Assembly: GCF_900120005.1 (NCBI RefSeq)
Contig: NZ_LT635452.1
Coordinates: 186,001-250,000 of the forward strand
Reading direction: 5' to 3'
DNA length: 64,000 nt
Origin: Holdemania sp. Marseille-P2844
GTDB lineage: Bacteria; Bacillota_I; Bacilli_A; Erysipelotrichales; Erysipelotrichaceae
Shown here: in pieces, positions 53,085 to 60,723 of the stretch
Layout: every line of letters begins with the position of its first letter
How positions within the stretch are numbered: the stretch's first letter is position 1
Position numbers and translations under genes: made by a program
Notes under the pieces: generated by a model
Database searches by the model: none
Told to the model about the DNA's origin: nothing
Seen by the model: only the letters and a program-made list of their open reading frames with translations

Positions 53085-53735
53085 TCATTCCAACGGTTGT
53101 GATGCCGGATTGCAGCCCTTTGGCGTGCAGACCAGACCCGCCATGGTTTTCTCTGCCTGATCCAGAATGATCGCCCGCCATTCCTTGGGGGTGTGATAGC
53201 CTTGGATCTTTTCGCCATTCATTTGATAGGCCGGGATGCCTTCGAGGTTCAGCGCCGGCTTCGCTTCCCAATCCCGATCGACCTCCGCAAGGAAGGTTCC
53301 GTTCGTTAAAGCCTGCGCAAACGCCGCGCCGTCCAGTCCCAACTCATCCATGACCATTCGCAGCACCGCCGGATCGCCGATATCTTTCTGCTGCCGGTAG
53401 AAAACGTCAAACGTCAGCCGCACATAATCCAGCTCCCGGCCTGCCTGTCTGGCAAAATAAAACCCTTGAAACGCATCGGTCGTGTAGGGATGCGGACTGA
53501 TCCAGGGCAGATTCATCTCGATTCCCAATGCCTGCGCCATCGGCTTCAACACTTCGTCAAACCGCTTCAGCCGCTTTTCATCATGCATCGGATCGACCTT
53601 CGGCGTTGGAAAGCGCCGCAGCTCATAAGGGTGAAAATCCAATTCAACATCCAGACCTTCGATCGCCCGGGATAGCGAATGAAGCCCGACATAACAAAAT
53701 GGACAGACAAAATCAAAGAAAATCGAAATTTTCAT
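53085..53735 (-). CDS. DsbA-family oxidoreductase (FrnE-like)
   Basis: 216 residues from ATG 53735 (AGAAGG upstream). Thioredoxin-fold protein with active site CPFC in FFDFVCPFCYVG and the helical insertion typical of FrnE/DsbA-like proteins, and EGIPAYQMNGEKIQGYHTP carrying the cis-Pro loop. No signal peptide, so cytoplasmic. C-terminal CTPKGC is a possible second Cys pair. Bases 52803-53084 hold no gene. Confidence 0.9.
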   Translation of the reverse strand: MKISIFFDFVCPFCYVGLHSLSRAIEGLDVELDFHPYELRRFPTPKVDPMHDEKRLKRFDEVLKPMAQALGIEMNLPWISPHPYTTDAFQGFYFARQAGRELDYVRLTFDVFYRQQKDIGDPAVLRMVMDELGLDGAAFAQALTNGTFLAEVDRDWEAKPALNLEGIPAYQMNGEKIQGYHTPKEWRAIILDQAEKTMAGLVCTPKGCNPASQPLE

Positions 53736-53895
53736 AACAGGCCTTCTTTCTGAACCGATCATAGCCGGCCAGTGCCCCGTTGTCAATGCTTGTGCTTTTT
53801 CTGCGGAATTTCCTGCACAATCCCGGCCGCTTATCCATCGCTTCCAGCCGTTAAACATGCTATAATACATCTGGAAAATAAGGAGGAACTCAACT

Positions 53896-54606
53896 ATGTC
53901 AACACCGCACAACAGTGCCGAAAAAGGGCAGATCGCCAAAACCGTCCTGATGCCGGGGGATCCCCTGCGCGCCAAATTCATCGCTGAAACATTCCTGGAA
54001 AATCCTGTCCAGTTCAACGCCGTCCGCAATATGTTCGGCTACACCGGAACCTATAAGGGTAAAACGATTTCCGTCATGGGCAGTGGCATGGGGATGCCGA
54101 GCATCGGCATTTATTCCTATGAGCTGTTCAGCCAGTATGGTGTCGAAAACATTATCCGAATCGGCTCAGCCGGCGCGTATTCGCCGGATTTGAAAGTCTT
54201 TGATGTCGTGCTGGCCGACAGCGCCTACAGCGAATCCAGCTATGCGAAAGTCCAGAGCGGTTATGATCAGGATAAAACCTATCCGTCGGAAACGCTCAAC
54301 CAGCGGATTAAAGACGCGGCAGAAAAACTGGGCATGCCGCTGCATGTCGGCTGCATTCACTCCAGCGACGTCTTCTACCGCGAAGGCGGCAACGATTACA
54401 TCAAGGAGCTGACAGACGTTCATCATTGCCTGGCTGTAGAAATGGAAAGCTTCGCGCTGTTCCACAACGCCCATGTCTTAGGCAAAAACGCTGCATGCCT
54501 GATCACGGTCTCCGATTCCTTTGTCACTTCGGAAGTGACAACCCATGAACAGCGCCAGACATCCTTCACCAAAATGATGGAGATCGCGCTGGAAGCGGCG
54601 GAATAA
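53896..54606 (+). CDS. deoD: Purine nucleoside phosphorylase, DeoD type
   Basis: Cleaves purine (deoxy)ribonucleosides with phosphate to base and sugar-1-phosphate; hexameric family. 236 residues, full length. VLMPGDPLRAKFIAE, GSGMGMPSIGIYSYEL phosphate site, IRIGSAGAY, AVEMESFALF and TVSDSF are all present. AAGGAGGAA before the ATG; extended -10 TGCTATAAT upstream near 53860. Confidence 0.96.
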   Translation: MSTPHNSAEKGQIAKTVLMPGDPLRAKFIAETFLENPVQFNAVRNMFGYTGTYKGKTISVMGSGMGMPSIGIYSYELFSQYGVENIIRIGSAGAYSPDLKVFDVVLADSAYSESSYAKVQSGYDQDKTYPSETLNQRIKDAAEKLGMPLHVGCIHSSDVFYREGGNDYIKELTDVHHCLAVEMESFALFHNAHVLGKNAACLITVSDSFVTSEVTTHEQRQTSFTKMMEIALEAAE

Positions 54607-54645
54607 GCACATCTCACGTTTTTCCAATTATCACAAAGCAGAAAG

Positions 54646-54668
54646 AACCGGCAGCCGCCGGTTTTTTT
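54646..54668 (+). terminator. deoD terminator
   Basis: Stem AACCGGC (54646-54652) / GCCGGTT (54657-54663) with seven T. Confidence 0.92.
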
Positions 54669-54747
54669 CTGACTTCAGTTTGGGCAAGCTCCCGGTTGTC
54701 TTCCGCTCTCCCTCATAGTCTAGGTTGAAGACGAAAGGGGCTGGATT

Positions 54748-55494
54748 ATGGAAATCTGTGTTATCAAATTCGGGGGGACATCGTTAAAAGAGGAAGCTGC
54801 CCGCAATCGCGCTGTCCGCCTGATCCGCCGCCTGATTCCGGAAATGAAAGTGATTGCCGTGGTCTCCGCCATGGGCCGGTATCCTGATCCCTATGCGACG
54901 GATACGCTGATGTCCCTTGCCAAATATCTGACCCCTCAGCAGCGCGACCGGCTGGTTTCAGCCGGCGAGATGATCAGTACGCTGGTCATCAATTCCCTGT
55001 GCCGTCAGAATGGAGTCCTCAGCGATACCCTCAGCACGCAGGAGCTGGGGATCATCACCAACGATCATTATGGCGAGGCCGAGGTTCTAACGGTGACAAC
55101 CGGAAAATTGCTTGAAAAACTCGATCATTGCGACTGTTTGATCGTCCCTGGTTATCAGGGAATCACGCTCGATCATGAGATTACGACGCTGGGCCGGGGC
55201 GGCAGCGATTATACGGCGATGCTGCTGGCCCAGGCACTGGGGCTGGAAGACGTCTATATTCTGACGGATGTGAGCGGTATTTACGATCGTGATCCGAAAG
55301 TTTATCCTGATGCCCGTCATTGGGATGAGATTGATTATGATCAGATGCTGCGGATGATCGACGCCGGCGCGCGGGTGATGCAGCGGCAGAGTATTTTATT
55401 TGCGCGCGAACATCAGCTGCGGGTGTGGGTAGGCTCCTCGCTGCAGATTGGGAAAGGAACGTGGATTCAACCATGCGCAGACTCCGAACGTTAA
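54748..55494 (+). CDS. Aspartokinase lacking regulatory ACT domains
   Basis: Phosphorylates aspartate, first step of lysine/DAP, threonine and methionine synthesis. 248 residues: only the kinase domain, with VIKFGGTSLKEEA, ISAGEM-type loop (LVSAGEMISTLV), GRGGSDYTAMLLA and LTDVSGIYDRDPK. Normal aspartokinases have about 400-450 residues with two C-terminal ACT domains for feedback inhibition; these are absent and the frame ends cleanly, so the enzyme may be insensitive to lysine or threonine. The next gene overlaps it by 22 bases and encodes a degenerate relative of the next enzyme in the pathway. Confidence 0.9.
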   Translation: MEICVIKFGGTSLKEEAARNRAVRLIRRLIPEMKVIAVVSAMGRYPDPYATDTLMSLAKYLTPQQRDRLVSAGEMISTLVINSLCRQNGVLSDTLSTQELGIITNDHYGEAEVLTVTTGKLLEKLDHCDCLIVPGYQGITLDHEITTLGRGGSDYTAMLLAQALGLEDVYILTDVSGIYDRDPKVYPDARHWDEIDYDQMLRMIDAGARVMQRQSILFAREHQLRVWVGSSLQIGKGTWIQPCADSER

Positions 55495-56321
55495 TCGTGA
55501 CTGACAAACCGGCGCAGGTCCGCCGGCTGATCGGCGAATGTGAAATCCTGGGCTGTCCATGCAGCCTGAATTGGGCAAGCAGTCAGAAAGGACTGTCGCC
55601 TTTAAGCTTGACAGGCGGACAAATTCGTCCCCAGCCGCTGACCCGAATGCTTCTGGAACGCGCAGAACTCATTGTGATTCTGCCGCCCAGCCGTGATGGC
55701 GAGGGAATAGGTCAGCTCAGCCACCGTTTGAAAGCAGGGGTGATCAGCGGGCAATCCATCGACAGTTTGCCTTGCCAGCTGGGGTTGGAAACCGGCCCTG
55801 CCTGTCAGTTCCGATTCCCGGCGCCGGAAGCCTGGATGATCGCCACCGCGCTGCAGCCTTTGATGCAATGTCAGGCTGTTCGCCGCATCGGGGTACAGAC
55901 CACGCGTCAGGAAGAAAATTTGAAAATCAATTCGGGGCTGACTGCGCAGATGCTGCAAAGTCAGCTGAAAACGCTGCTGCCAGGAATCGGCATCGACGTC
56001 CGAAATCCCCGCCTGCTGGAAGGAACTCCCTATGTCGAAGCACGCCTGGATCTCTTGCTCAGCCGTTCGCTGAAAGATGGTCAATTCCGCGCTCTTTTAC
56101 AACATCCGGACCATTCGCTGCTGCTGCCGGTGGAAAAACCGCTGGATAACAGGCAGACTGCCAGCCAGGAAACACGGATTTTGATTGATCAGATCCAAAA
56201 GGGGCAGAATGAGAATCAGTGGCGTCTGCGGCTGATTTCCGATCCGCTGCAGGCGTGCCAGATCGCGGCAATCGCCCGTCAAATTGCTGCTGCGGCCGGG
56301 CTGACTTTGAAGAATTCCTGA
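55473..56321 (+). CDS. Aspartate-semialdehyde dehydrogenase-like pseudoenzyme
   Basis: 282 residues from ATG 55473, inside the end of the aspartokinase gene. It follows the plan of Asd but without the catalytic parts: TLIVTDKPAQVRRLIG sits where Asd has the GATGxVG nucleotide motif, NWASSQKGLSPLSL where Asd has LLASxRSAGK, FPAPEAWMIATALQPL where Asd has NPxCST (active-site Cys lost), and IDVRNPRLLEGTPYVEARL in the place of the RVPVxxGHSExV strand. It could regulate the ACT-less aspartokinase. The relation to Asd is read by eye, so moderately certain. Confidence 0.6.
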   Translation: MRRLRTLIVTDKPAQVRRLIGECEILGCPCSLNWASSQKGLSPLSLTGGQIRPQPLTRMLLERAELIVILPPSRDGEGIGQLSHRLKAGVISGQSIDSLPCQLGLETGPACQFRFPAPEAWMIATALQPLMQCQAVRRIGVQTTRQEENLKINSGLTAQMLQSQLKTLLPGIGIDVRNPRLLEGTPYVEARLDLLLSRSLKDGQFRALLQHPDHSLLLPVEKPLDNRQTASQETRILIDQIQKGQNENQWRLRLISDPLQACQIAAIARQIAAAAGLTLKNS

Positions 56322-56338
56322 AACTTGAATCCTTTTTC

Positions 56339-56367
56339 TTGGCAAGCGTCAGGAAACTCGCTATAAT
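56339..56367 (+). promoter_or_regulatory. Consensus promoter of the small HMA-like gene
   Basis: TTGGCA (56339-56344), 17-base spacer, TATAAT (56362-56367), 27 bases before the ATG. One of the best sigma-A matches in the window. Confidence 0.8.
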
Positions 56368-56393
56368 GAACACGCAGAACAGGAGGCCAGGAA

Positions 56394-56585
56394 ATGAAGA
56401 CGATCATTTTTGTCCGGGAGTTGAAAACCGAGGATCAGGCTGCCCGCATTCGTGCGGCGCTGGACGATACCCGGGTTGAATATAAGGTAGCGCTGCAGAG
56501 CGGCGCGGTGGTGATCGAAGGTTCCAACGATTTGGTATACGCCGCCAAGACTGCAATCCGCGAAGCGGGATTCACAGTTCAATAA
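56394..56585 (+). CDS. Small HMA-like protein without metal-binding cysteines
   Basis: 63 residues of the ferredoxin-like fold: KTIIFVRELKTEDQAARIRAAL, broken here as IIFVREL and ARIRAALDD, then VEYKVALQSGAVVIEG and AAKTAIREAGFTV, the strand-helix order of heavy-metal-associated domains. The CxxC metal motif is absent. GGAGG lies before the ATG and the promoter is strong, so it is surely expressed. Function unknown. Confidence 0.72.
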   Translation: MKTIIFVRELKTEDQAARIRAALDDTRVEYKVALQSGAVVIEGSNDLVYAAKTAIREAGFTVQ

Positions 56586-56783
56586 GAAGCAGAGCGCAGA
56601 AAACGCTCTTTTCTTTTGGTTAGATCGCAGCTCTGCTTCTCCGCTTTTTTCACAGAAGTCCGCTCATCTGGCCGTAAAAAAATGAATTCTCACAAAGCGG
56701 AAGTTCAAGTTTTAGATTCTATCCGGCAACCGAGAACTCCGGGATTGTGCATGGATGGTTTTTATAATCAAGGATAGACAGAC

Positions 56784-56978
56784 TTAATCGGAATCGGCGG
56801 AAAACCATAAGATATTGATCATCCCGCAGGCGGCGAAGATCACTTTCAAAATCACGGCGATGCCGGGGGCGTAAAGCGACAGACTGGCGATCAGATCCAG
56901 CTGAAAGATACCTTCAATCCCATAAAGCAAACAAGCGAGGATTGACAGGAAAAGACTGATATTAAGAATTCGCTTCAT
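56784..56978 (-). CDS. DUF378-like small membrane protein
   Basis: 64 residues with two membrane helices: ISLFLSILACLLYGIEGIF (about 7-25) and GIAVILKVIFAACGMINILWF (about 39-59), here named by GIEGIFQLDLIA, the family's G-xx-G-x-F signature. TAGGAGGAACTG precedes the ATG. Function unknown. Opposite strand to its neighbours. Confidence 0.75.
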   Translation of the reverse strand: MKRILNISLFLSILACLLYGIEGIFQLDLIASLSLYAPGIAVILKVIFAACGMINILWFSADSD

Positions 56979-57076
56979 GAACAGTTCCTCCTATTACAGG
57001 ATAGCGGACGTGCATGGATTTATGCATGAACCGACACAAAAGCGCATACCTTGTGTTGAAAAGGAAAGGTGGAATT

Positions 57077-58063
57077 ATGAAGAAGAAAGTCGCAGTGATC
57101 GTTGGGGTCCTTTTGTTGGCCGTCGCCTTGTTTCTTGTGCTGAAGCCCAGCTCGTTTGAAAAGAAGGCAGACAAAACCATGCAGAAGCTGACCAGCTACA
57201 AGCTGGAAGGAAATATGGAAATTTCCAGCGGCGAAGAATTCAAGAACTACGCGATTACATCCTCATGGATGAAGGAGGGCGAAGACGAGTATTTCAAGGT
57301 CAGCATGATTGATAAGTCGCTGAACCAGGAACAGATCATTCTGAAGAATAAAGAAGGCGTCTTCGTTGTCACCCCTTCGCTCAACCAGGTGTTTAAGTTC
57401 CAAGGCGAATGGCCGATGAACTCGCCGAAGCCGTATTTATTGCAGACGATGATGGAAGTGCTGAAAAACGACCATCAGACGAAAAAAGAAAAGGACGGCA
57501 TTCTGATCAGCGCGGACGCGAAATATCCAAGCGCTGCGCAGCTTGTCCGACAGGAGATCAAGTTTAACAAGGATACAAAACCGTTGTATCTGATTGCCTA
57601 CGACGCAAATAACGCTCCGGCATTGACCATGGAATTTACAGCGGTCAGCTATAATGAAGGTTTTGAAGCGGGGTATTTTGAGACGCCGAAAAGTTCGATT
57701 GAGACACCGACGAGCGGCTATACTGGTCTGATTGAATTGCCGTTGTATCCGATGACCGTTTTTGATTCCAAATTAATCGCTTCCACAGTCTCTTCTGTCA
57801 ATGGGCAGCCGCAGCATATTCTGGAATTCAGCGGCGAGCGGGATTTCACAGTTGTGCAGACGGAAAGAGCGCCGAGTCAGGAGCTGACAGTGACGGAAGT
57901 CAGCGGTGATCTGATCGAAGGGTTGGGACTTGTCGGTTATTATGATGGAAACCGGCTGACGATCACGAACAGTCAGGTCGAGTATTCCGTATATTCCAAT
58001 GATCTGACGCCGCAGGAGATGATGCAGGTTGTAGAAAGCATGCAAGTATCGGTCATGAAATAA
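57077..58063 (+). CDS. Secreted LolA/DUF4367-like protein
   Basis: 328 residues from ATG 57077 (AAAGGTGG upstream; an in-frame ATG at 57014 has no site). N-terminal membrane anchor VAVIVGVLLLAVALFLVL, without lipobox Cys, then a beta-rich region resembling LolA/GerS-type lipid- or lipoprotein-binding folds (KLTSYKLEGNMEI, KNKEGVFVVTPSLNQVFKFQGEWP in parts VFVVTPSLNQ) and a C-terminal part with the SGDLIEGLGLVGYYDGNRL look of DUF4367. Its stop shares a base with the start of a MazF toxin gene. Confidence 0.7.
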   Translation: MKKKVAVIVGVLLLAVALFLVLKPSSFEKKADKTMQKLTSYKLEGNMEISSGEEFKNYAITSSWMKEGEDEYFKVSMIDKSLNQEQIILKNKEGVFVVTPSLNQVFKFQGEWPMNSPKPYLLQTMMEVLKNDHQTKKEKDGILISADAKYPSAAQLVRQEIKFNKDTKPLYLIAYDANNAPALTMEFTAVSYNEGFEAGYFETPKSSIETPTSGYTGLIELPLYPMTVFDSKLIASTVSSVNGQPQHILEFSGERDFTVVQTERAPSQELTVTEVSGDLIEGLGLVGYYDGNRLTITNSQVEYSVYSNDLTPQEMMQVVESMQVSVMK

Positions 58064-58407
58064 TGATGGTGCGCCGAGGGGATGTGTATTATGCTGACCT
58101 GGCGGGGAGCGTCGGAAGTGAACAGGGGGGATTGCGGCCGGTCGTGGTCATCCAGAATGATAAAGGGAATCGGTTTTCGCCGACATTGATCGTGGCGCCG
58201 ATTTCCAGCCGGCTGACAAAACCGCCGATTCCCACGCATGTGATTCTGCCGGCGGATTCTTTGGAGAAGGCGTCGATCGTCCTGCTGGAACAGATCCGGA
58301 CGATTGATAAACAGCGATTGGGGCAGTGGGTTTGCACCCTGGATCGAAAAACCTTGCAGGCAATCGACGAGGCCTTGTGCGTGAGCCTGGGGTTGGAGTG
58401 GGGATAA
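58063..58407 (+). CDS. MazF/PemK-type endoribonuclease toxin
   Basis: Cuts mRNA at short sequences. 114 residues: VRRGDVYYADLAGSVGSEQGG, GLRPVVVIQND, PTLIVAPISSRLTK and LEQIRTIDKQRL are the family's strands and the active-site Arg and Ser/Thr (RPVVV and APISS). A MazE-type antitoxin is expected just upstream but is missing; instead the start overlaps the stop of the LolA-like gene (TAATGATG, starts at 58063 or 58066). In Bacillus the comparable ndoA follows its antitoxin ndoAI. Confidence 0.92.
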   Translation: MMVRRGDVYYADLAGSVGSEQGGLRPVVVIQNDKGNRFSPTLIVAPISSRLTKPPIPTHVILPADSLEKASIVLLEQIRTIDKQRLGQWVCTLDRKTLQAIDEALCVSLGLEWG

Positions 58408-58471
58408 CCGAGGTATTGTCTTGAAAGCTATGACTGATTTTGGGCGGTGTTCTAATTTCTATTTATTAAAA

Positions 58472-58517
58472 ACTGACGGCGTAAAGGTAAATGACACCTT
58501 GAGCCGTCAGTCTTTTT
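58472..58517 (+). terminator. Terminator after the MazF gene
   Basis: Perfect stem ACTGACGGC (58472-58480) / GCCGTCAGT (58503-58511) with inner AAGGT/ACCTT pairing and TTTTT. Confidence 0.92.
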
Positions 58518-58861
58518 CGTTGGAAAGGGAAGGGAAAGTGGTTTCTGTTCCAGGCTGAGTTAGATTGATGAAATGGACAGATTATGAAAATTTATCATTT
58601 TCCTTGATGAAGTTAAGGAAATTCGGTTCAGAAGTCGGTTAGGATGGGGCTGCCCGACGGAGGTCGGGTAATGGCGGCATGGGGAGCGAAAGTCGGAATG
58701 GATGGGCTGGTGGGAAAGCGGAGGTGAGCACGGGTTCAAGTTCTGGATTCGGGAAAAATCGCAGGGGTGATTGAGTTAGGGACAAGCTTGCCTGAACGAA
58801 ATGGCTGGAGATTCCCGGCGACTTCTGAAACGGGGATTGCGAAACGGAGTGCGGATGACAT
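58518..58861. other. Gene-free, G-rich stretch
   Basis: About 340 bases with no credible gene. It contains a compact hairpin CCCGAC-GGAG-GTCGGG (58653-58668) without a T run. The right end borders the tRNA operon terminator. A non-coding RNA cannot be excluded, but no promoter is obvious. Confidence 0.4.
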
Positions 58862-58897
58862 AAAAAAATGACCTTGATTCATTCAATCAAAGTCATT
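58862..58897 (-). terminator. Terminator of the tRNA operon
   Basis: Minus strand: AATGACTTTGAT pairs with ATCAAGGTCATT (one G-U), then TTTTTT. Confidence 0.88.
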
Positions 58898-58907
58898 GTT
58901 ATCGCAA

Positions 58908-58981
58908 TGGAGCAGGTGAAGGGAATCGAACCCTCGTGTCAACCATGGCAAGGTTGCGTTCTACCATTGAACTACACCTGC
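58908..58981 (-). tRNA. tRNA-Gly (anticodon GCC)
   Basis: Acceptor stem GCAGGTG / CACCTGC, anticodon loop CTTGCCA with GCC, T-loop GGTTCGATTC, discriminator T, and encoded CCA. 74 bases with CCA. Last of three tRNAs on this strand. Confidence 0.96.
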
Positions 58982-58986
58982 GATAA

Positions 58987-59062
58987 TGGCGGTCCGGACG
59001 GGACTTGAACCCGCGATCTCCTCCGTGACAGGGAGGCATGTTAACCACTACACCACCAGACC
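58987..59062 (-). tRNA. tRNA-Asp (anticodon GTC)
   Basis: Acceptor GGTCTGG / CCGGACC (one G-U), anticodon loop CTGTCAC with GTC, T-loop GGTTCAAGTC, discriminator G, encoded CCA. Five bases from the Gly gene. Confidence 0.96.
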
Positions 59063-59094
59063 AATATCGTTGTTTCGGCGCGCGCACTGTAATG

Positions 59095-59185
59095 TGGCGA
59101 AGAAGGCGGGATTTGAACCCGCGCGCCGCTTTCGCGACCTATGCCCTTAGCAGGGGCACCTCTTCAGCCTCTTGAGTACTTCTTC
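59095..59185 (-). tRNA. tRNA-Ser (anticodon GCT)
   Basis: Acceptor GAAGAAG / CTTCTTC, anticodon loop CTGCTAA with GCT, long variable arm typical of Ser, T-loop GGTTCAAATC, discriminator G, encoded CCA. First gene of the tRNA operon. Confidence 0.95.
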
Positions 59186-59210
59186 ACTTGGTAACTCACA
59201 GCGCTTTTAT

Positions 59211-59239
59211 ATACTACCATGAAGAAGTACATTTGACAA
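59211..59239 (-). promoter_or_regulatory. Promoter of the tRNA operon
   Basis: Minus strand TTGTCA (59234-59239), 17-base spacer, TAGTAT (59211-59216), about 26 bases upstream of tRNA-Ser. The rest of 59240-59444 is very AT-rich and holds no gene. Confidence 0.65.
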
Positions 59240-59444
59240 GTCTTTTTTTAAAATTTTTTTGAAAAAAATAAAAAAATTGAGATTGTCCAAATCGGACGCT
59301 TTTATTCCAAATAAGGATGACCTTAAATTATGCCTGTATTCTAAGGCTTAGAAAAAATTTTAAAAGTTTTTTGACTTTTTTAGGGGACTTTTTCAAAAAA
59401 CGCGCAATATTATAAGTGTAGGGATCATCACTCAAGGAGGGGAT

Positions 59445-60506
59445 ATCCTATATCTTACCAGCCGCATTTTATTAAAAACGGATGAAAACACGTCGCGGAT
59501 ACTCACATTCATGGTGAAAGCCTACCAAAATGAAGTAAACAACTTACTTCAGCTCTACATCCAGAACAAACACCCGGTTTACGTCTCATACGGTGATTTC
59601 TGTACCTTCATCCCGTTTTGGAGCCGGGCTATGGTCGTTCAGGATGCGAAGGACATTTTTAAACATGTTCAGAAGTTTAACAATCCGAAGCTTAAACTAA
59701 AAGCTCCGCAATGCTGCTGGCATCAACCTAACTTCCGAATTACGAACAACGAACTCGAAATTCAAGTCGGCGGCCGTTTTGGCATCGGCGACACGCTGAA
59801 ACTGCCGATCATGGCCGAACCCTATCAGCAGCGCTATCTGAAAATGGAACTCGGGAAGCTGACCATCCATCCCTGCAAACAAGGATGGGCCGCCGAATTT
59901 AATGTGAAGGTTCCGGAAAAACCACGGAGCCTATCGACAAAACGAATGGGAATCGATCTGGGAATTAAAGTTCCGGCGGTCGCGTATACCGACGATGGCA
60001 AAATTCGTTTCTTCGGTAATGGCCGTGAGGCCCGCTTCCGCCGCAATGCGTTTTATGCCAAGCTTACGGAGCTGCAGAAAAAAGAAGACTACAAGCGAAT
60101 CAAAGAATTAAATCATGGACTTTATCGCTGGGAGATTACGCAATGTCATATTCTCAGCTCGCAGTTGATTCAGTTTGCGCTGGAACAGAATGTCGGCGTC
60201 CTTTGCGTGGAACAACTTCATGGAATTGGAAAACGCGAAGTCAAGCATTCCCGGGATAAGCGGGATTTAAATCAATGGTCCTACTATCGGCTGATCGACA
60301 ACCTTCGTTACAAAGCCCGGCGCGAGGGACTTCGCGTAGTTTTCGTTAACCCCCGCAATACATCAAAACGATGTCCGCAATGCGGCAGACTCAACACCCC
60401 TGACAAACGTTTTTATCACTGTGTCTGCGGTTTTCGCTGTCATCGGGATCTTGTCGGCGCGATGAATATTGTTCATGCGCCTGAATCCGGTCCTGTGGCC
60501 GGATAG
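59445..60506 (+). CDS. tnpB: TnpB, IS200/IS605-type RNA-guided nuclease
   Basis: TnpB cuts DNA guided by an RNA from the right end of its element. The catalytic RuvC parts are intact: RMGIDLGIKVPAVAY (first Asp), VGVLCVEQLHGI (Glu), FRCHRDLVGAMN (last Asp), plus zinc ribbon CPQCGRLN and CVCGFRC. From the ATG at 59511 the protein has 331 residues, but the frame is open upstream to AAGGAGGGGAT (59433-59444) and reads ILYLTSRILLKTDENTS, like a TnpB N-terminus, so the real start is probably near 59445 with no ATG, GTG or TTG (an ATC). No tnpA transposase is seen. The element may be immobile. Confidence 0.85.
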   Translation: MLYLTSRILLKTDENTSRILTFMVKAYQNEVNNLLQLYIQNKHPVYVSYGDFCTFIPFWSRAMVVQDAKDIFKHVQKFNNPKLKLKAPQCCWHQPNFRITNNELEIQVGGRFGIGDTLKLPIMAEPYQQRYLKMELGKLTIHPCKQGWAAEFNVKVPEKPRSLSTKRMGIDLGIKVPAVAYTDDGKIRFFGNGREARFRRNAFYAKLTELQKKEDYKRIKELNHGLYRWEITQCHILSSQLIQFALEQNVGVLCVEQLHGIGKREVKHSRDKRDLNQWSYYRLIDNLRYKARREGLRVVFVNPRNTSKRCPQCGRLNTPDKRFYHCVCGFRCHRDLVGAMNIVHAPESGPVAG

Positions 60507-60616
60507 CCTGGTAAACTATACGTTCTGTGCCAGGACGGGTCTTTGCGTGCCCTTATCTCAATCACGCTGTGAGGTTTGAACCCAAAAATAATCTTTGAGA
60601 TAAGGGGATCTCAAAG
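60480..60616 (+). ncRNA. Candidate omega RNA / right end of the TnpB element
   Basis: Structured segment at the 3' end of tnpB, where omega RNAs are known to lie. Hairpins: ATCCGG/CCGGAT (60485-60504, across the stop codon), CCTGG/CCAGG (60507-60534), CCCTTATCTCAA/TTGAGATAAGGG (60550-60606) and the competing TTTGAGAT/ATCTCAAA (60594-60615). The position and density of stems support an omega RNA scaffold; the exact end and guide are not determined. Confidence 0.45.
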
Positions 60617-60621
60617 TGCAT

Positions 60622-60667
60622 AAGGATCGGTCTGTGCCGCTGTTGACAAAAGCCGATCCTTTTCTTT
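60622..60667 (+). terminator. Terminator containing the dut promoter
   Basis: Stem AAGGATCGG (60622-60630) / CCGATCCTT (60653-60661), then TTCTTT. The loop holds TTGACA (60643-60648), and TACAAT follows at 60667-60672, 18 bases on: a promoter for the dUTPase gene, embedded in the terminator. Confidence 0.8.
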
Positions 60668-60723
60668 ACAATGAAGGCGATCTTTGAAACAGAATCGAAT
60701 CCCAAAGGAAAGGAACAAATTCC

